Below are positions 7,629-17,444 of a stretch of DNA of 64,000 nucleotides, piece by piece. The notes under the pieces were generated by a model. That model searched no databases and was not told the DNA's origin. It saw nothing but the letters and a program-made list of their open reading frames with translations. Numbering within the stretch: position 1 is the first letter of the stretch; each line of letters opens with the position of its first letter. A program made the translations under genes and the position numbers. The stretch spans positions 37,772-101,771 of the forward strand of contig CALUFR010000113.1 in the NCBI GenBank assembly GCA_944319875.1, in the 5' to 3' direction. Source of the DNA: an uncultured Bacteroides sp. (GTDB lineage: Bacteria; Bacteroidota; Bacteroidia; Bacteroidales; Bacteroidaceae).

Positions 7629-9482
7629 ATGACGGACACTCATGACACTAATCTCCCCGAAAAACCGGCGGAATTAGAAGAAGAAAAGAAAGCGGCAGAG
7701 GTTTCTGAAACGGCAACGACGGAAACTCAGTCAGAAGAGCAAGCCCCGGAAACCGCTCCCGCTGCACAGAAACTCACCAAAGAAGAAATCATCGCACGGC
7801 TGAAAGCCATAGCAGCTGACACAGAGAGCGTCACCAAGGCCGAAATAGACAGCCTGAAGCAATCATTCTACAAACAGCACAATGCCGAGCAAGAAGCCGC
7901 CCGCAAAAAGTTTGAGGAAGAAGGAGGGGTGGCCGAAGATTACGTGCCCACACCCGACCCGCTGGAGGAAGAAATGAAAAACGTCATGTCCGTCATCAAA
8001 ACCAAACGGAACGAACACGCTGCCGAGGTGGAAAAACAGAAGGAAATGAACCTGCAGGTAAAACTCTCCATTATCGAAGAGTTGAAAGATCTGCTGGAAT
8101 CGCCCGAAGACGCCAACAAGAACTACACGGAATTCAAGCGCCTCCAACAGCAGTGGAATGAAGTGAAGCTCGTGCCACAAGCCAACGTCAACGAACTGTG
8201 GAAAAACTACCAGCTCTACGTGGAAAAATTCTACGACCTGCTGAAGCTGAACAATGAATTCCGCGAATACGACTTCAAGAAAAATCTCGAGATAAAGACC
8301 CACCTCTGCGAGGCCGCTGAAAAGCTGGCCGAGGAAACAGACGTAGTGTCTGCCTTCCACCAGCTACAGAAGCTTCATCAGGAGTTCCGTGAGACGGGTC
8401 CCGTGGCCAAGGAACTGCGCGATGAGATATGGGCACGCTTCAAGGCAGCATCGACCGCTGTCAACCGCCGCCATCAGCAGCACTTCGACACCCTGAAAGA
8501 GGCCGAACAGCAGAACCTCGACCAAAAAACGGTGATTTGCGAGATTATCGAAGGCATCGACTACAACGAGCTGACAAATTTCGCTGCTTGGGATAACAAG
8601 ACACAGGAAGTCATCGCCTTGCAGAATAAATGGAAAACCATCGGCTACGCCCCGCAGAAGATGAACGTAAAGATCTTCGAACGCTTCCGCGCCGCATGCG
8701 ACACTTTCTTCAACAAAAAGGCTGAATTCTTCAAAACCCTCAAGGAGAACCTAAACGCCAACTTAGAGAAAAAACGCGCCCTCTGTGAAAAAGCCGAGGC
8801 CTTGAAGGACAGCACCGACTGGAAAAGCACCGCTGATGAAATGGTGAAACTGCAAAAGGAGTGGAAGACCATTGGCCCTGTAGCCAAGAAGCACTCCGAC
8901 GCCATCTGGAAACGGTTCATCACAGCCTGCGATTACTTCTTCGAACAAAAAAATCTGGCGGGCGCTTCACAACGCACCGAAGAACAGAACAATCTGGAAA
9001 AGAAACGTGCCATCATTGAAAAGCTGGAAGCCATCCTCAACGAAGAGACCGATGCCGAAGAAGCCATCGAACAAGTACGCTCACTGATGAAGGAATGGAA
9101 TGCCGTGGGCTTTGTTCCGTTCAAGGAGAAGGATAAAATCTACAAACAATACCATGCCTTGGCTGACAAACTGTTCGAACGCTACAACATCAGCCAGTCC
9201 AATAAGAAACTGAGCAGCTTCAAAAACTCCATCAGCAGCATACAGGAAGGTAATCCGCAAGCTCTCTACCGCGAACGCGAGAAATTGGCGCGTACCTATG
9301 AGAACATGAAAAGCGAATTGCAGACGTATGAAAACAATTTAGGTTTCCTAAATGCGTCGTCGAAGAAAGGCAATAATCTGCTAACGGAGCTGAACCGCAA
9401 AGTAGAGAAGCTGAAAGCAGACATCGACCTGGTGAAGGAGAAAATCAAAGTGATAGACAAGAGCATCCAAGAGGAAAGCTGA
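7629..9482 (+). CDS. DUF349 domain-containing protein
   Basis: The 617-residue hydrophilic, strongly charged and helical protein has an acidic, alanine/glutamate-rich N-terminus (1-50). About five DUF349-type repeats follow, each marked by a W..(I/V)G(P/F)(V/A) motif: QQWNEVKLVP, QEFRETGPV, NKWKTIGYAP, KEWKTIGPV and KEWNAVGFVP. There is no signal peptide or membrane segment, and the C-terminus is coiled coil. The function of the family is unknown. A strong hairpin terminator follows the stop directly. Confidence 0.85.
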   Translation: MTDTHDTNLPEKPAELEEEKKAAEVSETATTETQSEEQAPETAPAAQKLTKEEIIARLKAIAADTESVTKAEIDSLKQSFYKQHNAEQEAARKKFEEEGGVAEDYVPTPDPLEEEMKNVMSVIKTKRNEHAAEVEKQKEMNLQVKLSIIEELKDLLESPEDANKNYTEFKRLQQQWNEVKLVPQANVNELWKNYQLYVEKFYDLLKLNNEFREYDFKKNLEIKTHLCEAAEKLAEETDVVSAFHQLQKLHQEFRETGPVAKELRDEIWARFKAASTAVNRRHQQHFDTLKEAEQQNLDQKTVICEIIEGIDYNELTNFAAWDNKTQEVIALQNKWKTIGYAPQKMNVKIFERFRAACDTFFNKKAEFFKTLKENLNANLEKKRALCEKAEALKDSTDWKSTADEMVKLQKEWKTIGPVAKKHSDAIWKRFITACDYFFEQKNLAGASQRTEEQNNLEKKRAIIEKLEAILNEETDAEEAIEQVRSLMKEWNAVGFVPFKEKDKIYKQYHALADKLFERYNISQSNKKLSSFKNSISSIQEGNPQALYREREKLARTYENMKSELQTYENNLGFLNASSKKGNNLLTELNRKVEKLKADIDLVKEKIKVIDKSIQEES

Positions 9483-9498
9483 CCCAACACCTCCAACA

Positions 9499-9535
9499 AA
9501 AAAAGGACACCTCAATAACTGAAGTGTCCTTTTTT
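9499..9535. terminator. Bidirectional hairpin terminator between the DUF349 gene and tRNA-Gln
   Basis: AGGACAC (9504-9510) pairs with GTGTCCT (9524-9530), flanked by A-runs on the left and T-runs on the right. It can therefore stop transcription of the DUF349 gene (+) and of the tRNA (-). Confidence 0.85.
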
Positions 9536-9536
9536 G

Positions 9537-9607
9537 TTGGGCTACCTGGATTCGAACCAGGAATGACAGGACCAGAATCTGTAGTGTTACCATTACACCA
9601 TAGCCCA
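9537..9607 (-). tRNA. tRNA-Gln (anticodon CTG)
   Basis: The cloverleaf folds fully. The acceptor stem TGGGCTA/TAGCCCA joins 9601-9607 to 9538-9544, the D-stem is GTGT/ACAC, and the T-arm contains GGTTCGAATCC. The anticodon loop is TTCTGGT, with CTG at positions 34-36. The anticodon-arm start and variable/T-arm closely resemble enteric tRNA-Gln(CTG). The closing pair 31-39 is an A-C mismatch. CCA is not encoded. Confidence 0.92.
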
Positions 9608-9637
9608 ATAAATGTCAACGTTTCCGTTTTGCGGTTG

Positions 9638-9666
9638 CAAAGATACAAAGTTTTTGGTAAATCAAA
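9638..9666 (-). promoter_or_regulatory. Promoter of tRNA-Gln
   Basis: On the minus strand a TATCTTTG -7 box lies at 9638-9645, with TTTG at 9663-9666 17 bases upstream. It is about 30 bases before the mature tRNA 5' end. Confidence 0.6.
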
Positions 9667-9792
9667 ACAATTCCAGTGTTTTTTTTGCGCAAAAAAGGAA
9701 AATCTGTCCGCCCACTGCCAATTATATCACTAAAAAAAGACAAAAAACGAAAGAGTTTTCTCTTTTTAGGTGCTACATACAAGAAAAGGGCG

Positions 9793-9800
9793 TATATTTG
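9793..9800 (+). promoter_or_regulatory. -7 box for rsfS-ftsH-cdsA
   Basis: TATATTTG matches TAnnTTTG and lies 30 bases before the rsfS start. Confidence 0.6.
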
Positions 9801-9829
9801 TTGCCCATATTTAATATAATAATGTATAA

Positions 9830-10189
9830 ATGGACGAAACAAAAAAGCTGATTGAACAAATTACTGAAGGTATTCAAGATAAAAAAGGAAAGAAAATTGT
9901 CATTGCAGACCTGACACAGATAGACGACACCATCTGCAACTATTTCATCATCTGCCAGGGCAACTCGCCCAGCCAGGTGACCGCCATCGTGGAATCCGTC
10001 CGCGACTTTGCGCGCAAGGGCGCAAACGCCAAGCCTTATGCCGTGGACGGACTGCGCAACGCCCAATGGGTAGCCATGGATTACGCAGACGTGCTGGTAC
10101 ATGTGTTCTTGCCCGAAGTGCGCGACTATTACAACTTGGAGAACCTTTGGGCCGATGCCAAACTTACCCAAATACCTGATTTAGACTAA
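9830..10189 (+). CDS. rsfS: Ribosome silencing factor RsfS
   Basis: The 119-residue RsfS/Iojap-family protein binds uL14 on the large ribosomal subunit and blocks subunit joining when nutrients are short. Family signatures are DDTICNYFIICQGNSPSQV (residues 28-46), WVAMDYADVLVHVF (about 83-96) and the YYNLENLW end. ftsH begins 9 bases later and cdsA follows, the usual Bacteroides operon. Confidence 0.93.
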   Translation: MDETKKLIEQITEGIQDKKGKKIVIADLTQIDDTICNYFIICQGNSPSQVTAIVESVRDFARKGANAKPYAVDGLRNAQWVAMDYADVLVHVFLPEVRDYYNLENLWADAKLTQIPDLD

Positions 10190-10198
10190 CAGAAACGT

Positions 10199-12226
10199 AT
10201 GGACAATAATAATCTCAATAAAAAAAATCCCGGTAACAACAATAAGGTCAATATGCCCAAGTTCAACCTGAGCTGGCTGTATATGATTCTGACGATAATG
10301 CTCATCGGCTTGTGGCTGACTAACCAGAACAGTTCCGGCAGCAAAAGCGTTTCTTACGACGAATTCCAAGGATACGTACAGAATGGATACGTCAGTCGCG
10401 TAACAGGCTTCGATGACAATTCTGTGGAGGCCTACATCAAACCGGAGTGCGTAGCAAACGTCTTTGGCAATGACTCCAGCCGCGTGGGACACAATCCGAT
10501 GGTCATCACCGAAGCGCCCTCACGCGAAAGCCTGGGTGAGTTCCTCCAAAAAGAGAAGGACGAAAATCATTTTGACGGTGCCATCACCTACAAGAAGAAG
10601 GGCAACTACATGAGCCTCATCCTGTGGAACGTGGTGCCCATCCTGCTACTGATAGGCTTCTGGGTCTACCTGTCGCGCCGTTGGAGCGGCGGAGGAGGCA
10701 TGGGCGGCGGTGGAGGCATCTTCAGCGTCGGCAAGTCAAAGGCTCAATTGTTTGAAAAGGGATCGAACATCAAAGTAACGTTCAAGGACGTGGCCGGCCT
10801 GGCTGAAGCCAAGCAGGAAGTGGAAGAAATCGTGGAATTCCTCAAGGAACCGCAGAAATACACCGACTTAGGTGGAAAGATTCCTAAGGGCGCCCTGTTA
10901 GTAGGCCCTCCGGGAACAGGTAAGACACTGCTGGCCAAGGCTGTAGCGGGCGAAGCGAACGTGCCGTTCTTCTCACTGGCAGGCTCAGACTTCGTGGAGA
11001 TGTTCGTCGGCGTAGGCGCCTCGCGTGTACGCGACCTCTTCCGCCAGGCTAAAGAAAAGGCTCCCTGCATCGTGTTCATCGACGAGATTGACGCCGTGGG
11101 ACGCGCCCGTGCAAAAGCGGCCGCCATGGGCGGAAATGATGAACGAGAGAACACGCTGAATCAGCTGCTGACCGAGATGGACGGTTTCGGCTCAAACAGC
11201 GGTATCATCATCTTGGCCGCCACCAACCGTGTAGACGTATTGGACAAAGCCCTGCTCCGCGCAGGACGCTTTGACCGCCAGATACACGTTGACTTACCGG
11301 ATCTGAACGAACGCAAGGAGGTATTCGGCGTGCATCTGCGCCCCATCAAAATAGATGATACAGTGGATGTTGATCTGCTGGCACGTCAGACCCCCGGCTT
11401 CTCGGGTGCGGACATCGCCAACGTGTGCAACGAAGCTGCCCTGATAGCCGCACGCCATGGCAAAAAATTCGTAGGCAAGCAGGACTTCCTCGATGCCGTA
11501 GACCGCATCGTGGGCGGTCTGGAGAAAAAGACCAAAATAACGACAGAAGAGGAACGCCGCTCCATTGCCATCCACGAAGCAGGACACGCCAGCATCTCCT
11601 GGCTGCTGCAATATGCCAACCCACTCATCAAGGTGACGATTGTGCCGCGCGGACGGGCGTTAGGCGCCGCCTGGTATCTGCCTGAAGAACGGCAAATCAC
11701 GACCAAAGAGCAGATGCTGGACGAAATGTGCGCCACGCTGGGTGGACGCGCCGCAGAAGACCTTTTCTTAGGCCGTATCTCCACAGGCGCCATGAACGAT
11801 CTGGAGCGCGTGACGAAGCAAGCGTATGGCATGACGGCTTACTTGGGAATGAGCGAAAAGCTGCCCAACTTATGTTATTACAATAATGAGGAATATTCCT
11901 TCAACCGTCCCTATAGCGAAAAGACTGCCGAGGTCATCGATGAAGAAGTGAAGCGTATCGTGAACGAGCAATACGAACGGGCCAAGCAAATTCTGGCCGA
12001 ACATAAAGAAGGACACAACAAGCTGGCTCAGCTGCTTATCGAGAAGGAGGTTATCTTCGCTGATGACGTGGAACACATCTTCGGCAAGCGTCCTTGGGCT
12101 TCGCGCTCGGAGGAAATCATCACGGCCAACCAGACATCCCAAGAACTAAAGGAGGCGGCCAAGGAAAATACGCAACCGGAAGATCAGCCAACTGAAAAGG
12201 AAGGAGAACAACCCACGAAAGCATAA
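10199..12226 (+). CDS. ftsH: ATP-dependent zinc metalloprotease FtsH
   Basis: The 675-residue membrane-anchored AAA+ protease has two N-terminal membrane segments (about 22-40 and 140-157) around a periplasmic domain, then a glycine-rich linker. In the AAA domain are Walker A GPPGTGKT (about 237), Walker [11 protein letters not shown] and the arginine-finger region GRFDRQ. The peptidase domain has the zinc motif HEAGH (about 459). The tail is acidic and rich in E, P and Q. It degrades unneeded or damaged membrane proteins. Confidence 0.96.
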   Translation: MDNNNLNKKNPGNNNKVNMPKFNLSWLYMILTIMLIGLWLTNQNSSGSKSVSYDEFQGYVQNGYVSRVTGFDDNSVEAYIKPECVANVFGNDSSRVGHNPMVITEAPSRESLGEFLQKEKDENHFDGAITYKKKGNYMSLILWNVVPILLLIGFWVYLSRRWSGGGGMGGGGGIFSVGKSKAQLFEKGSNIKVTFKDVAGLAEAKQEVEEIVEFLKEPQKYTDLGGKIPKGALLVGPPGTGKTLLAKAVAGEANVPFFSLAGSDFVEMFVGVGASRVRDLFRQAKEKAPCIVFIDEIDAVGRARAKAAAMGGNDERENTLNQLLTEMDGFGSNSGIIILAATNRVDVLDKALLRAGRFDRQIHVDLPDLNERKEVFGVHLRPIKIDDTVDVDLLARQTPGFSGADIANVCNEAALIAARHGKKFVGKQDFLDAVDRIVGGLEKKTKITTEEERRSIAIHEAGHASISWLLQYANPLIKVTIVPRGRALGAAWYLPEERQITTKEQMLDEMCATLGGRAAEDLFLGRISTGAMNDLERVTKQAYGMTAYLGMSEKLPNLCYYNNEEYSFNRPYSEKTAEVIDEEVKRIVNEQYERAKQILAEHKEGHNKLAQLLIEKEVIFADDVEHIFGKRPWASRSEEIITANQTSQELKEAAKENTQPEDQPTEKEGEQPTKA

Positions 12227-12239
12227 AGGAGAAAAAGAC

Positions 12240-13079
12240 ATGCAAAGCAATCTCGTGAAAAGAACTATTACAGGTGTCCTGTTTGTCGTCGTACTGGTAG
12301 GCTGCATTCTCTACAGCCCCTTGTCGTTCGGACTTCTGTTCACCTTCATAGCCGCCTTGAGCGTGCATGAATTCGGTCACCTGGTCAACGCCGGCGGTGA
12401 AGTGAAAATCAACCGTACCATCACCTCATTAGGCGGGGCTTACCTCTGCCTGGCTCTGATGGGATTCTGCACGCAGGCCACTGATGCCCGTGTCTTCCTA
12501 CCCTATCTGGCTTTGCTGCTATACCTGATGATTACGGAGCTCTACTTGAAGCACAAGAATCCGCTGGGCAACTGGGCCTTCTCCATGATGAGCCAACTCT
12601 ACGTAGCCCTGCCTTTCGCCCTACTCAACGTGCTGGCCTTCCACAATGATCCGGCCGCAAGCAGCGTGAGCTACAATCCCATTCTGCCACTCTCCATTTT
12701 CGTATTCATTTGGCTGAGTGACACAGGAGCCTATTGCGTCGGTTCGCTAATAGGGAAACACCGCCTTTTCGAACGCGTCTCTCCCAAAAAGTCTTGGGAG
12801 GGGAGCATCGGAGGAGCTGTTTTCTCCATCGCATCTTCGTTCATCTTTGCCCACTACTATAACTTCCTGTCCATTGGACAATGGGCAGGACTGGCAGCAG
12901 TTGTGGTCGTGTTCGGCACATGGGGCGACTTGACCGAATCGCTCATGAAACGTCAGCTGGGCATTAAAGATTCAGGCCACATCCTGCCCGGACACGGAGG
13001 TTTGCTGGATCGCTTCGACAGCGCACTAATGGCTATCCCCGCTGCTGTCTGCTATCTGTTCGCACTAACCCTCTTTTAA
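12240..13079 (+). CDS. cdsA: Phosphatidate cytidylyltransferase CdsA
   Basis: It makes CDP-diacylglycerol from phosphatidate and CTP, the branch-point step of phospholipid synthesis. The 279 residues have about eight membrane segments. The C-terminal family signature is seen as SDTGAY, SPKKSWEG and LKRQ-like LMKRQLGIKDSGHILPGHGG, ending in LDRFDS. It is the last gene of the rsfS-ftsH-cdsA operon, 13 bases after ftsH, and is followed by a strong hairpin. Confidence 0.95.
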   Translation: MQSNLVKRTITGVLFVVVLVGCILYSPLSFGLLFTFIAALSVHEFGHLVNAGGEVKINRTITSLGGAYLCLALMGFCTQATDARVFLPYLALLLYLMITELYLKHKNPLGNWAFSMMSQLYVALPFALLNVLAFHNDPAASSVSYNPILPLSIFVFIWLSDTGAYCVGSLIGKHRLFERVSPKKSWEGSIGGAVFSIASSFIFAHYYNFLSIGQWAGLAAVVVVFGTWGDLTESLMKRQLGIKDSGHILPGHGGLLDRFDSALMAIPAAVCYLFALTLF

Positions 13080-13082
13080 AAC

Positions 13083-13122
13083 GAAGCCCCGAACCCGGAT
13101 ATCAGTCCGGATTCAGGGCTTC
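13083..13122. terminator. Hairpin between convergent cdsA and the NigD-like gene
   Basis: GAAGCCC (13083-13089) pairs with GGGCTTC (13116-13122), with an inner CCGGA/TCCGG stem. Stem stability is high, but no long T-run follows on either side. Confidence 0.65.
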
Positions 13123-13152
13123 AAGGTTTACTACATACAATTCAAAAAGACA

Positions 13153-13920
13153 TTATTTCAATTGCACCTTCGACAGGTCAACATTCTTCTGCAAAGCATT
13201 TTTCAAGCTATCTTCACCACTTGCAGCAGACGAAGCAAAGTCGAAGACGACCTCTACTTCACCATTCACCGAAGAATTGAGTTTCAACTTAATGCCTTTC
13301 GTGGTGTCTGTGATATTCAGGCTATTTAAGTTATAGGAAACAACTCCCCAATCACCAAAACCTGTCACGTCGTCATAGTCATTATAACGAAGTTCCAGAT
13401 GAACATAACCATCCTCGCCATACAGTTCGGCATCATCCTGCGGACGCACAAGACTGATGCGATGCTTCTCCTTGGCCGGCAAATTCTGAAGGAAGACAAT
13501 GTTCATATAGCCACCGCTGATACTGATATCACCTTGATAGATGGTAACAGAGTCATTTCCAAACTCTTCGTCCGTCTCGGGAGTCAGCGTCTCCACTTGC
13601 TTGGTCAGCACGTTCTGGATACCCAAAATCTTGACCGCATGATCGTAACCCTCATAGTTATCCCACAAAGGATTGAAATAAGTAATAACCCGCTGGCCGT
13701 CGACCGGTGTGTACCATCCCATATCGGTATTGACAGGCCAAAGCGTGCCCCACACGTCACAATCCAGGTAGAAAGCACCTCCGCCCACACGGACCGTCGC
13801 CCACAAGGGAGGGGTAAAATCACCTATTGAGTAACCTTCGTCATCGTCACACGACTGAAAAACAGGCATCAAAGCCAAACAAAATAACAGGAAAAACCAA
13901 TGTACTTTTTTCATTTTCAT
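13153..13920 (-). CDS. NigD-like lipoprotein
   Basis: This is a 255-residue secreted protein. A lipoprotein signal ends in the lipobox FQSC, followed by DDDEG, the acidic stretch expected for Bacteroides surface lipoproteins. A small OB-like N-terminal region with WATVRVGG and a beta-sandwich C-terminal region fit NigD-like proteins, named after the nigrescin operon; their role is unknown. Starts at 13914, 13920 or 13929 are possible, and I used MKMKKVHW. It is convergent with cdsA. Confidence 0.75.
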   Translation of the reverse strand: MKMKKVHWFFLLFCLALMPVFQSCDDDEGYSIGDFTPPLWATVRVGGGAFYLDCDVWGTLWPVNTDMGWYTPVDGQRVITYFNPLWDNYEGYDHAVKILGIQNVLTKQVETLTPETDEEFGNDSVTIYQGDISISGGYMNIVFLQNLPAKEKHRISLVRPQDDAELYGEDGYVHLELRYNDYDDVTGFGDWGVVSYNLNSLNITDTTKGIKLKLNSSVNGEVEVVFDFASSAASGEDSLKNALQKNVDLSKVQLK

Positions 13921-13947
13921 AATCCTCACTATCTTCTAATTTCTGAC

Positions 13948-13996
13948 AAGAAAACGGGCATACCGTGCATTTACTGCATCGGCATGCCCGCTTTTA
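13948..13996 (-). terminator. Rho-independent terminator after lpxB
   Basis: Read on the minus strand, CGGGCAT (13984-13990) pairs with ATGCCCG (13955-13961), with an internal GCATTTACTGC-type stem, followed by TTTTCTTG. It lies between the lpxB stop and the NigD-like gene. Confidence 0.75.
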
Positions 13997-14024
13997 ACAT
14001 ATAATTAAATATGCACAGATTGGT

Positions 14025-15173
14025 TTACAATCGGCTCTTTGTCAATAAGGACCGGATAATCCGGGCAGCTTTGGCGGGTGCACCCGGTTCGCCCAAGCGT
14101 TTGCTCACATCATCGTAGCCCGCCAACATCGCTCCACGCCAGTCTTTGTCAGCCAGAATGCGCTCCAGCTCGCCCCTTATCCGCTCTACCGTCATCGTAT
14201 CGGCCACCAGCTCGCGCACAACTTCTCGCCCAGCTATCAGATTGACGAGCGAAATGTACTTTACCTTCAGCACATGACGCTTCAAGAAAGCGATAAGGCG
14301 TCCGACGGGCGTGTGGTAGCACACCACTTGGGGTACTCGGAAGAGAGCCGTCTCGAGCGTTGCCGTGCCCGAAGTGACCAGCGCCGCATCGGCATGACTC
14401 AACAGCTCGTAAGTCTGGCCGAAGACAAGCCTAACCTTCGCATTGCCTATGTAAGTGCGGTAATAATCGGCGTCAATGCCCGGCGCACCTGCCAACACCA
14501 GCTGATAGTCGCTGAAAGCAGAAGCCGCCCGTATCATATCCGGCAGGTTGTCTTTGATTTCCTGTTTACGACTGCCTGCAAGCAAAGCGATGACGGGTTT
14601 ATCCTGCAAACTGTTGCGTTCAAAGAAATCTTGGCGCGTATCTTGATAAGAAGCACAGAAGGCCGACACTTCATCCAATGTGGGATTGCCCACATAATGA
14701 ATCGGATATCGATGCTTTCCCTCGAAAAAATCGATCTCGAAAGGCAGGATAGAGAAAAGCTCATCCACGTCACGCTTGATATTCTTGATGCGATACTCCT
14801 TCCATGCCCATATCTTGGGAGCGATATAATAATAGACAGGAATACGCGTGTGCGCATGAACATACCGGGCTATGTTAAGGTTGAAGCCCGGATAATCCAC
14901 CAAAATCAACACATCGGGCCCCCACTCCACAATGTCACGCTTGCAGAAAGCCATGTTGGCAAAAATAGTTCGCAAGTGGAGCAGAACGGGAATGAAGCCC
15001 ATATAAGCCAATTCACGGTAATGCTTTACCGGCGCGCACCCTCCTGCGGCGGCCATCAGGTCGCCTCCAAAGAAGCGGAACTCCGCTTGTGGGTCTTCAC
15101 GACGCAGAGCAGCCATCAGATGCGACGCATGAAGGTCACCCGAGGCCTCACCGACAATCAGATAATACCTCAT
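14025..15173 (-). CDS. lpxB: Lipid-A-disaccharide synthase LpxB
   Basis: It joins UDP-2,3-diacylglucosamine to lipid X to form the lipid A disaccharide at the inner face of the inner membrane. The 382-residue GT19-type protein begins with MRYYLIVGEASGDLHAS, includes the LAGSRKQEI motif (about residue 198) and the SGTATLE nucleotide-binding motif (about 266), all family hallmarks. The start at 15171-15173 is preferred because upstream codons overlap the surE end. It lies downstream of surE on one transcript. Confidence 0.95.
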   Translation of the reverse strand: MRYYLIVGEASGDLHASHLMAALRREDPQAEFRFFGGDLMAAAGGCAPVKHYRELAYMGFIPVLLHLRTIFANMAFCKRDIVEWGPDVLILVDYPGFNLNIARYVHAHTRIPVYYYIAPKIWAWKEYRIKNIKRDVDELFSILPFEIDFFEGKHRYPIHYVGNPTLDEVSAFCASYQDTRQDFFERNSLQDKPVIALLAGSRKQEIKDNLPDMIRAASAFSDYQLVLAGAPGIDADYYRTYIGNAKVRLVFGQTYELLSHADAALVTSGTATLETALFRVPQVVCYHTPVGRLIAFLKRHVLKVKYISLVNLIAGREVVRELVADTMTVERIRGELERILADKDWRGAMLAGYDDVSKRLGEPGAPAKAARIIRSLLTKSRL

Positions 15174-15178
15174 ACGGT

Positions 15179-15943
15179 TTAGAACCAAGTCTTCAGCTCA
15201 TCCATCATGGCATAGGCCGTGACATCCACCGTCGTAGGAGTAATGGCCACATAGCCGTTGGCAAGTGCCCAGTGGTCAGTATCTTCCCGGTCGGCATCTT
15301 CATCCACGAATTCACCCGTCAGCCAGTAGTAATGGCTGTCACCACGATGGGCAAAGTTTTCCCATTCGTTCGTCCACTGGCCTTTTGTCTGACGGCACAC
15401 TCGGACGCCCTTCAGCTCTTGCGTGTCGGGGAAGTTCACATTGAGACAGGTCAAAGCGGGCAAGCCTTTCTCAAGCACCATACGGGCAATGTCGCGCACA
15501 TAGACGCCTGCAGCCGTGAAGTTTGCGTCGGGGTCATGGCTACACAAGGAGAAGCCGATGGAGGGCACGCCCTTGAGACAGCCCTCGATGACAACGCCCA
15601 TTGTGCCTGAATAGTGTACGTTCGTAGACGAATTATCACCATGATTAATGCCGCCCACCACGAGATCGGGCTTGCGGTCAAGCACCGTGGCAAAAGCCAA
15701 CTTTACACAATCAGCGGGATTACCCGAACATTTGTACACCGTCAAGCCCACATCCTTACGCACCAGACTGTAGTGGATAGGTTCGTTCGTGGTCAGCGCA
15801 CAAGCCGTACCCGAGCGGGGCGCATCAGGAGCCATCACCACAACCTCACCCAAAGGACGAAGAGATTTTATCAACTCACTGATTCCTTTCGCCATGATTC
15901 CGTCATCGTTCGACACCAATATCAAAGGTCTTTGATTTTCCAT
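15179..15943 (-). CDS. surE: 5'/3'-nucleotidase SurE
   Basis: The 254-residue metal-dependent phosphatase acts on nucleoside monophosphates and belongs to the stress-survival family. The metal-binding NDDG motif is at residues 13-16, and [18 protein letters not shown] (about 93-110) completes the active site. It ends 5 bases before lpxB starts. A TATCTTTG box at 16,024-16,031 lies about 80 bases upstream. Confidence 0.95.
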   Translation of the reverse strand: MENQRPLILVSNDDGIMAKGISELIKSLRPLGEVVVMAPDAPRSGTACALTTNEPIHYSLVRKDVGLTVYKCSGNPADCVKLAFATVLDRKPDLVVGGINHGDNSSTNVHYSGTMGVVIEGCLKGVPSIGFSLCSHDPDANFTAAGVYVRDIARMVLEKGLPALTCLNVNFPDTQELKGVRVCRQTKGQWTNEWENFAHRGDSHYYWLTGEFVDEDADREDTDHWALANGYVAITPTTVDVTAYAMMDELKTWF

Positions 15944-16023
15944 ACCTATTTATATTTATATTACAATTATGTTATTTCATTCGGCAAAGCAAAATGCCTC
16001 ATTTCTCCAAACCAAATCAGAAA

Positions 16024-16031
16024 CAAAGATA
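16024..16031 (-). promoter_or_regulatory. -7 box for surE-lpxB
   Basis: The reverse complement reads TATCTTTG, 80 bases upstream of surE. No clear -33 box. Confidence 0.5.
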
Positions 16032-16169
16032 GCACTTTCCACCGAGATATTGCGCAAGCGAAGGCAAAGAAGGAGACATAGTATGAAAAAAAAATTCCAA
16101 AAGATAGAAGAAAAATGCCTTTTTTGTTTTTTAGCGCATTTCTCCTACGATTTATCGACAAAATAGCAT

Positions 16170-16177
16170 TAACTTTG
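16170..16177 (+). promoter_or_regulatory. -7 box for the 3-keto-sugar cluster
   Basis: TAACTTTG matches TAnnTTTG. The predicted transcript would begin near 16,184, ahead of a 40-codon frame and the first oxidoreductase gene. Confidence 0.55.
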
Positions 16178-16208
16178 TAGTACAACAAATATAAACGATC
16201 CAACAACT

Positions 16209-16331
16209 ATGGGAACAACACCTATAAAAAATAATTTTGAGTATACGGGACAGATGGCATCTGCTTCCTGTAAATTTCAGTCGACCTATTTTACGAACCT
16301 CATCACAAAATGCCATTGCCATGAAAATTAA
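16209..16331 (+). CDS. Possible 40-residue leader ORF overlapping the first oxidoreductase gene
   Basis: ATG at 16209 opens 40 codons (MGTTPIKNNFEYTGQ...) that end in TAA at 16329-16331, so the frame overlaps the next gene's start (16321) by 11 bases in ATGAAAATTAA. It lies between a good -7 box and the oxidoreductase. The overlap would allow translational coupling. I do not recognise the peptide, and it could be chance. Confidence 0.3.
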   Translation: MGTTPIKNNFEYTGQMASASCKFQSTYFTNLITKCHCHEN

Positions 16332-17394
16332 AGTAGCTATCATCGGATTTGGCAGAATGGGGCAAATGTATTGGGAGGAGATGCAGAAAAGCGGGGAATG
16401 GGACATTGTATATATATGTGACACCCAACCCGCCATGCGTGAAAAGGCACAGAAGCTCGCCCCCCCATCAACACGCATTGTGGAAGACGAAGACATCCCG
16501 TTCAACGACCCGCAAATAGAAGCCGTGGGGCTATTCACTTTGGCAGATTCAAGAAAGAGACAAATCGAGAAAGCCGTCCGGAACCACAAACACATCCTTG
16601 CGGAAAAACCGATCGCCGACAGCATGGAAGGCGAACAAGCGGTAGTCGCCCTTGCTGAACAAGCCGACATTCTCTCCACCGTCAACCTTTATCTGCGTAA
16701 TGCCTGGTATCACCAAGCCATGAAGCAATTTATCCGAGAAGGGGAAATTGGCGAACTGGCCATCATACGCATTTGCCACATGACACCGGGCTTGGTTCCG
16801 GGAGAAGGCCATGAATACGAAGGCCCCGCCTTCCACGATTGCGGCATGCACTACGTAGACATCGCACGCTGGTACGCCGAAAGCTCTTACAAGACGTGGC
16901 ATGCGCAAGGCGTCCGCATGTGGAGCTACAAAGACCCCTGGTGGGTACAATGCCACGGGACGTTTGAGAACGGAGTGGCGTTCGACATTACGCAAGGCTT
17001 CGTCTACGGCCAGCTGTCAAAGGACCAAACACACAATTCTTATACAGACCTCATCGGCACAAAAGGAATTGTCCGCATGACCCATGACTTCAAGACCGCT
17101 ACCGTAGATCTGCACGGCATCCATCAGACCACCCGCCTGCAAGAACCTTTCGGAGGGAAAAACCTGGATAAGCTGTGTCACTACATGGCCCAATCCATCC
17201 GGAGTGGCGTACGTGACGAGCACTTGCCTCTGTTCCGCGATTCGGCCGAAGCTTCCCGATACGCCTGGATGTTCCTGAAAGACGCCTACCAAAACGACCT
17301 TCCCTGCATCGGAGACCTACAAACATTGGAGGAAATCAAAGAGCGAAGGAAGCACCTGAAAAACGGTTACGGGCTACTAAGGCCTGCTTTGTAA
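16321..17394 (+). CDS. Gfo/Idh/MocA-family oxidoreductase
   Basis: The 357-residue NAD(P)-dependent sugar dehydrogenase-type protein begins with MKIKVAIIGFGRMGQMYW, whose GFGRMG is the Rossmann dinucleotide loop. AEKPIA (about residues 94-99) is the conserved EKP motif that holds the catalytic lysine, and a C-terminal alpha/beta domain contains the HDCGMHYVDIA stretch (about 180-190). There is no signal peptide, so it is cytoplasmic. It is first in a cluster with a second oxidoreductase, a DUF1080 lipoprotein and an isomerase, where it may reduce or oxidise keto-sugars after uptake. The exact substrate is not shown. Confidence 0.88.
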   Translation: MKIKVAIIGFGRMGQMYWEEMQKSGEWDIVYICDTQPAMREKAQKLAPPSTRIVEDEDIPFNDPQIEAVGLFTLADSRKRQIEKAVRNHKHILAEKPIADSMEGEQAVVALAEQADILSTVNLYLRNAWYHQAMKQFIREGEIGELAIIRICHMTPGLVPGEGHEYEGPAFHDCGMHYVDIARWYAESSYKTWHAQGVRMWSYKDPWWVQCHGTFENGVAFDITQGFVYGQLSKDQTHNSYTDLIGTKGIVRMTHDFKTATVDLHGIHQTTRLQEPFGGKNLDKLCHYMAQSIRSGVRDEHLPLFRDSAEASRYAWMFLKDAYQNDLPCIGDLQTLEEIKERRKHLKNGYGLLRPAL

Positions 17395-17444
17395 AACTGA
17401 CCAAGACTTATTAACCCAATTAATAACTTAACATCTAAAAAACC

